Shown: positions 20,612 through 23,627 of the stretch, piece by piece
Layout of the letters: every line of letters begins with the position of its first letter
Numbering within the stretch: the stretch's first letter is position 1
Assembly: GCA_001579985.1 (NCBI GenBank)
Contig: LRSR01002583.1
Location: forward strand, 1-23,627
Direction: 5' to 3'
Length of the DNA stretch: 23,627 nt
From: Hypsibius dujardini
Lineage: Eukaryota; Tardigrada; Eutardigrada; Parachela; Hypsibiidae
Notes under the pieces: model-generated
Told to the model about the DNA's origin: nothing
The model's database searches: none
Seen by the model: the letters and a program-made list of their open reading frames with translations, nothing else
Position numbers and translations under genes: made by a program

Positions 20612-23600
20612 GCCTATCTTTCTGTCTATCTATCTGCATACCAACATGGCTGGCTCTCTTTCTTTCTCTCGTCTGGTTCTGCTTCTGTTTCACTAATCCG
20701 TCTTTCGTGCTCGTCGCAGGTGAAAGCGAAATTTGACGTGAACGACGTCTTCAAGGCGGACACCAGCGAGAATCTCGTCCGTGTCAACGAATGGATCTCC
20801 GTGTGGGAGGAGCAATTGAGTTGTTTGACCGCGTTGTGTGAGAAGAACGACGGACTCAGCATGACCCTCATCAACAAAAGCAATGTATTGGATGTAGCAG
20901 CCGGTAAACTTTGCGATCTGGAGGAATTTCAGAAGCGGTTAGGAAAGATTAAGGCAAGTCCAGAAAATTGCTGGGGTTTTTTGGTTTTCATTAAAACGTG
21001 GTCGAAGCCAAAAAAGGAATACTTTCAGTACCTTCTGCAACGACAACTGGAATTCCAGCGGCTAGAGAAGGTGGAAATTGGCGGGAAGGGAGGCAAGACA
21101 TTGTCTGTCAACTTGGCAGCGCTGTATATGAAGTTTACGGAAGAGTCTCAGGCGTTTGCATCGAAGGCATTTGACCCACTCGATCTGACCACCGAGGTAT
21201 GTGGCGACTGTAATGATTTGTCTCGGCTGTTGTGGGTGGTACATGTATGTCTTATTGTCTTGTAGGTCTTTAACCATGCCGGAGATCTCTTCATTGCCAT
21301 TATTGAGGAGAGCGATGATGAGCTGTCGAATATGATCTGGAGCGACCTGGAGGGCTGTCTGGGTAGTACCACTACAACCATTAAAGTAAGGATGCTGTTT
21401 TTTAGACATTCAGGCAGAAGGGTATAGCGCTTAGAAGTTGAAAACCCATTTGATTATCACAGGCACTCAATCGGAATCCCACGCAGTTAAATACATTCAG
21501 ACGCCATACACTATATTGTTACAGACATTCAGACACAAGTTTGTTACAGACAGTTAGATACAGTAATGTTACAGACATTTAGGCGCAATTTAGGCACAGT
21601 AATGTTACACACATTTCGACACAATTTGTTACAGGCATCCACACTCAGTATTATTACAGACATTCAGACACGAGTTGGATCACGATCCAAGGCACCTATT
21701 TGAATTTTCAGACTTGAGTTAAAAATATTTACAGACATTCAGTTAAGTACAACAGAAGGTAGCCAACGGTCTCAAGGCAGTCGAAATTGAACGCAAACAG
21801 AGACATTTAATATACCGGTGGAGTGCCGAAAAAGGTGCAATCAATGCATTTTCTTCTCAGCATCTGGACATGTTTTCGGCGATGATGTATGACAAGCCAA
21901 GCAATCCCAGCGTGGAACTGGCCTGCTTCGCCGTTCTCCGAGCTCTGAAGGAACATCTGATACGATTCGAAAGCGTTATCGATCAGGCCGTTGATGAGAA
22001 GGCCAAGCCGTGCCCGGAAATATTCCATCTTCCTTCTCTGACGTCGGCGTTAAGGTGGTCCATCGGAGTTGAAAAGTTTTTTATGGAAACCTATGCCCGG
22101 TGTGCTGCGATTAAAGTGCCACCGTCATGTGAAAAAACTTATGAAGACATGATGCGATGTCATGCTAGAGCTGCTGCCAAAATCGCAGTGTAAGTTTTGC
22201 GAGTATCTTTATCTCCGTCTTGTCTCTTATATCTTTATATTTTTCTGCATATCCGTTCATCCATCTGTTTGTCTGTCTGTCTATTCGTCTGTCTGGATCT
22301 GTCAGTCTATATTTCTGTCTATCTGTTGGTCTATTAATCTATCTGTTTATCTGCTTGGCTTTCTATCCGTCCATTTCTTGGTATCTGAATCTGTCTACAT
22401 GTGTCTACAACTTGTCATGCTTTGGTTGTGTGGGTCTGCATAACCATTTCTCTGACTGCTTGTCTAGTACAGTACTTGCGTGGTAGCATGCTTACGGAAT
22501 GCATTATGGATTTCTTTAGCCTCCGGAAGACTACAAAAGAATCGGTGGACAACATCATTGATCACACAGAAGACAACCTCAAGAAATACGCCCTGGTCAC
22601 TCGCAGCAAAGTCGACAAGGACCACATCACATGTAACATCACAAAGCAAGCAAGTACCAGGCAAACGCTGTGGGTTGAATCACTACATGGGTTGAATGAG
22701 TCGGGTGGCGGAGGGCGCCGCAGGCGGTCTGTGTATTGCTGAATGAGTGTTGTTTACAATTTACACTCGTGGCGCCCTCCGCCACCCGACTCATTCAACC
22801 CATGTACTGATTCAACCCACAGCGTTTGCCTGGTAGATATTATTCACTGATAAACGGCGCATCCTTCTCACACATGTTGTTCTATGCTTTCAGCTAGAAA
22901 ACTATCTAGACATGGTAGCTGATAAGCCGGAAACTCTGAGCGCCGACAACAAGCCAGTTGTGCGGGAATACACATTGGTGACGGAGAAATTCCGCGACTT
23001 AGCCTTCAAGCTACAGAGCGCTGTGCGACTCTTTAACAAGATCAAGGCGGTCTCGGTCGGCCCCGAGAAAGAACTACCGGGCGCGGAATTCGAAGCCACA
23101 CAGGCTATCTTAGCTAAGGCGGAGAGCAGGATTACTTGGGGAAACAGCGGTAAAAAGATCAGACATACAGTCAGCCAGTCAGATAGACAAACCGACAGAT
23201 CAGTCACTCAGACCAGGCAGTCAGCCAGCGATTAAGGCAGACAGACCGGAAAGCATATGGACATAGAGACTTGTAAACAGACAGACAGACCGATCGACAG
23301 ACAGACAAGCAGGTAGGCAGACAGACAGGCAGCCATAAAGCCAGACAGATAGACATTTAGGCGGATCGATAGACAGACAGTCGTACCGAAAGATATCAAG
23401 GCAAAAATACCATATTCTTCTTTTCTATTCGTTACCACATCTTATATTTAGATGCATCGGAAACGGTCGAGAAGCTCTACATCGCGGTCTTCGACCTGTC
23501 TGGCCGTCTGAAAAAAGCTCAACGCTGCCTGTTTCTCATCTGCAAACACCTAGAACAATGGCAGAGTATGGCAATCTACTTCCTCGACGGTCAGACCGGA

Positions 23601-23627
23601 TATCTCCGTCTCGATGTCCCCGCCCAT
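18404..23627 (+). CDS. Axonemal dynein heavy chain, N-terminal tail (first 11 exons, 3' truncated by window)
   Basis: Exons: 18404-18757, 19385-19590, 19697-19886, 20102-20201, 20297-20508, 20720-21196, 21266-21385, 21861-22189, 22487-22649, 22894-23149, 23452-23627 (open), about 861 residues of a protein that is usually near 4,500. ATG 18404 is the first in frame after a stop at about 18344. The sequence matches the DHC_N1 tail (stem) region: a helical charged tail with FQRLEKVEIGG near residue 460, then KTLS, FDPLDLTTE, a heptad-rich segment, and ITWGNS with GYLRLD near the 3' end, as in outer-arm axonemal chains. The tail binds intermediate chains and docks the motor to the doublet; the AAA motor lies beyond the window. 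The exon 8/9 junction is ambiguous: donor 22190 (GTAAGT) with acceptor TAG 22484-22486, or donor 22188 with acceptor CAG 22470-22472. Both keep frame and differ by four residues. Intron 9 has a GC donor. The exact subtype is not resolved. Confidence 0.88.
18832..18935. repeat. TCTG array, dynein intron 1
   Basis: TGTCTG runs about 75 nt inside the 627-nt intron 18758-19384, with a pure core of about eight tetramers near 18865-18892. The rest of the intron is T-rich with scattered CTGT words and no gene. Confidence 0.85.
19917..20015. repeat. CAGA array, dynein intron 3
   Basis: A GACAGACA-type array in the opposite orientation to the arrays in introns 1 and 5 of the same gene. It starts about 30 nt after the donor at 19887. 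Confidence 0.85.
20531..20637. repeat. TCTG array, dynein intron 5
   Basis: About 25 tetramers, with an uninterrupted TCTG core from roughly 20565 to 20612. It lies 22 nt downstream of the donor at 20509 and occupies half of the 211-nt intron. Because it has no stop in some frames, it joins flanking exons into false long open frames. Confidence 0.9.
21445..21755. repeat. Degenerate minisatellite with GTTACAGACATTCAGAC core, dynein intron 7
   Basis: Eight or more diverged copies of roughly 25-40 bp in intron 7 (21386-21860). The ACAGACATT core resembles the complement of the ClpX intron 2 repeat (AATGTCTG), so the two may be related. Confidence 0.8.
22255..22425. repeat. TCTG/TCTA array, dynein intron 8
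   Basis: A degenerate TCTGTCTA and ATCTGT array filling intron 8 (22190-22486), starting about 65 nt after the donor. Confidence 0.85.
22650..22655 (+). other. GC donor (GCAAGT) of dynein intron 9
   Basis: Exon 9 ends ...ACAAAGCAA and the intron opens GCAAGT, the standard hexamer of the rare GC-AG class. This cut gives phase 0, which fits the next exon (CAG|CTAGAAAAC at 22894). The nearby GT at 22654 would give phase 1 and break the frame. The sixth base, T, is the first base of the MITE's TA flank. Confidence 0.7.
22655..22835. mobile_element. Palindromic MITE-like element with TA target duplication
   Basis: Left arm 22655-22719 and right arm 22771-22835 are 65-nt reverse complements with a single mismatch (CACTA against CAGTA), separated by a 51-nt loop. 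The outermost bases are TA on both sides, as expected for Tc1/mariner-type insertion, leaving 63-bp terminal inverted repeats that begin CCAGGCAAACGCTGTG. Each arm contains TGGGTTGAAT twice. There is no coding capacity, so it would be a non-autonomous element. It lies in dynein intron 9, five bases after the donor; without it the intron would be 65 nt, like the many mini-introns here. Confidence 0.85.
23160..23400. repeat. CAGA/CAGT array, dynein intron 10
   Basis: A degenerate GACAGACA array covering most of the 302-nt intron 23150-23451, starting about 10 nt after the donor. Long frames over it are repeat artefacts. Confidence 0.88.

Noticed and set aside
20522-20719. N-terminal extension of the dynein exon 6 frame through CLSVCLS repeats
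   Set aside because: The TCTG array is intron 5. The acceptor TCGTCGCAG at 20711-20719 and phase continuity with exon 5 show that the exon starts at 20720.

Overview
This is a eukaryotic, almost certainly animal, genomic window. It has intron-rich protein genes, GT-AG introns ranging from about 57 nt to 1.3 kb, AT-rich introns, and many degenerate CTGT/CAGA tetranucleotide arrays. Three genes were reconstructed exon by exon using reading-frame continuity, splice phases and family motifs recalled from memory; no database search was run. An axonemal-type dynein heavy chain argues for an animal with motile cilia or flagella. The short introns, the repeats, and a first pump exon that has a splice acceptor but no ATG would fit a flatworm or related lophotrochozoan. 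That placement is an inference.

Layout. (1) Positions 1-903: no recognisable coding sequence, one hexamer-based minisatellite. (2) 904-11481, plus strand: a P-type ATPase of the Na+/K+-ATPase alpha family in 16 coding exons, 5' end open, about 1,106 codons. (3) 11482-11719: a 238-bp convergent spacer with overlapping poly(A) signals for both strands. (4) 16316-11720, minus strand: mitochondrial ClpX, the AAA+ unfoldase of the ClpXP protease, in 12 coding exons, about 623 residues. It carries two lesions: a non-AG acceptor inside Walker A and a one-base frameshift in the sensor-1 region. (5) 16317-18403: a 2.1-kb spacer between the divergent ClpX and dynein starts. (6) 18404 to the window end, plus strand: the first 11 coding exons (about 861 residues) of an axonemal dynein heavy chain tail, cut off by the window edge.

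The genes act in different places: ion transport at the plasma membrane, protein quality control in the mitochondrial matrix, and ciliary motility. Nothing suggests they form one system. The most interesting observations are these: (a) the pump keeps all catalytic motifs and the sites I/II carboxylates but has lost the acidic residues of Na+ site III and altered the C-terminal tyrosine switch; (b) a near-perfect 65-bp-arm palindromic MITE with a TA target duplication sits 5 nt inside a dynein intron that uses a GC donor; (c) the two ClpX lesions; (d) the pump's first coding exon lacks an ATG but would be in frame after a spliced leader ending in AUG.
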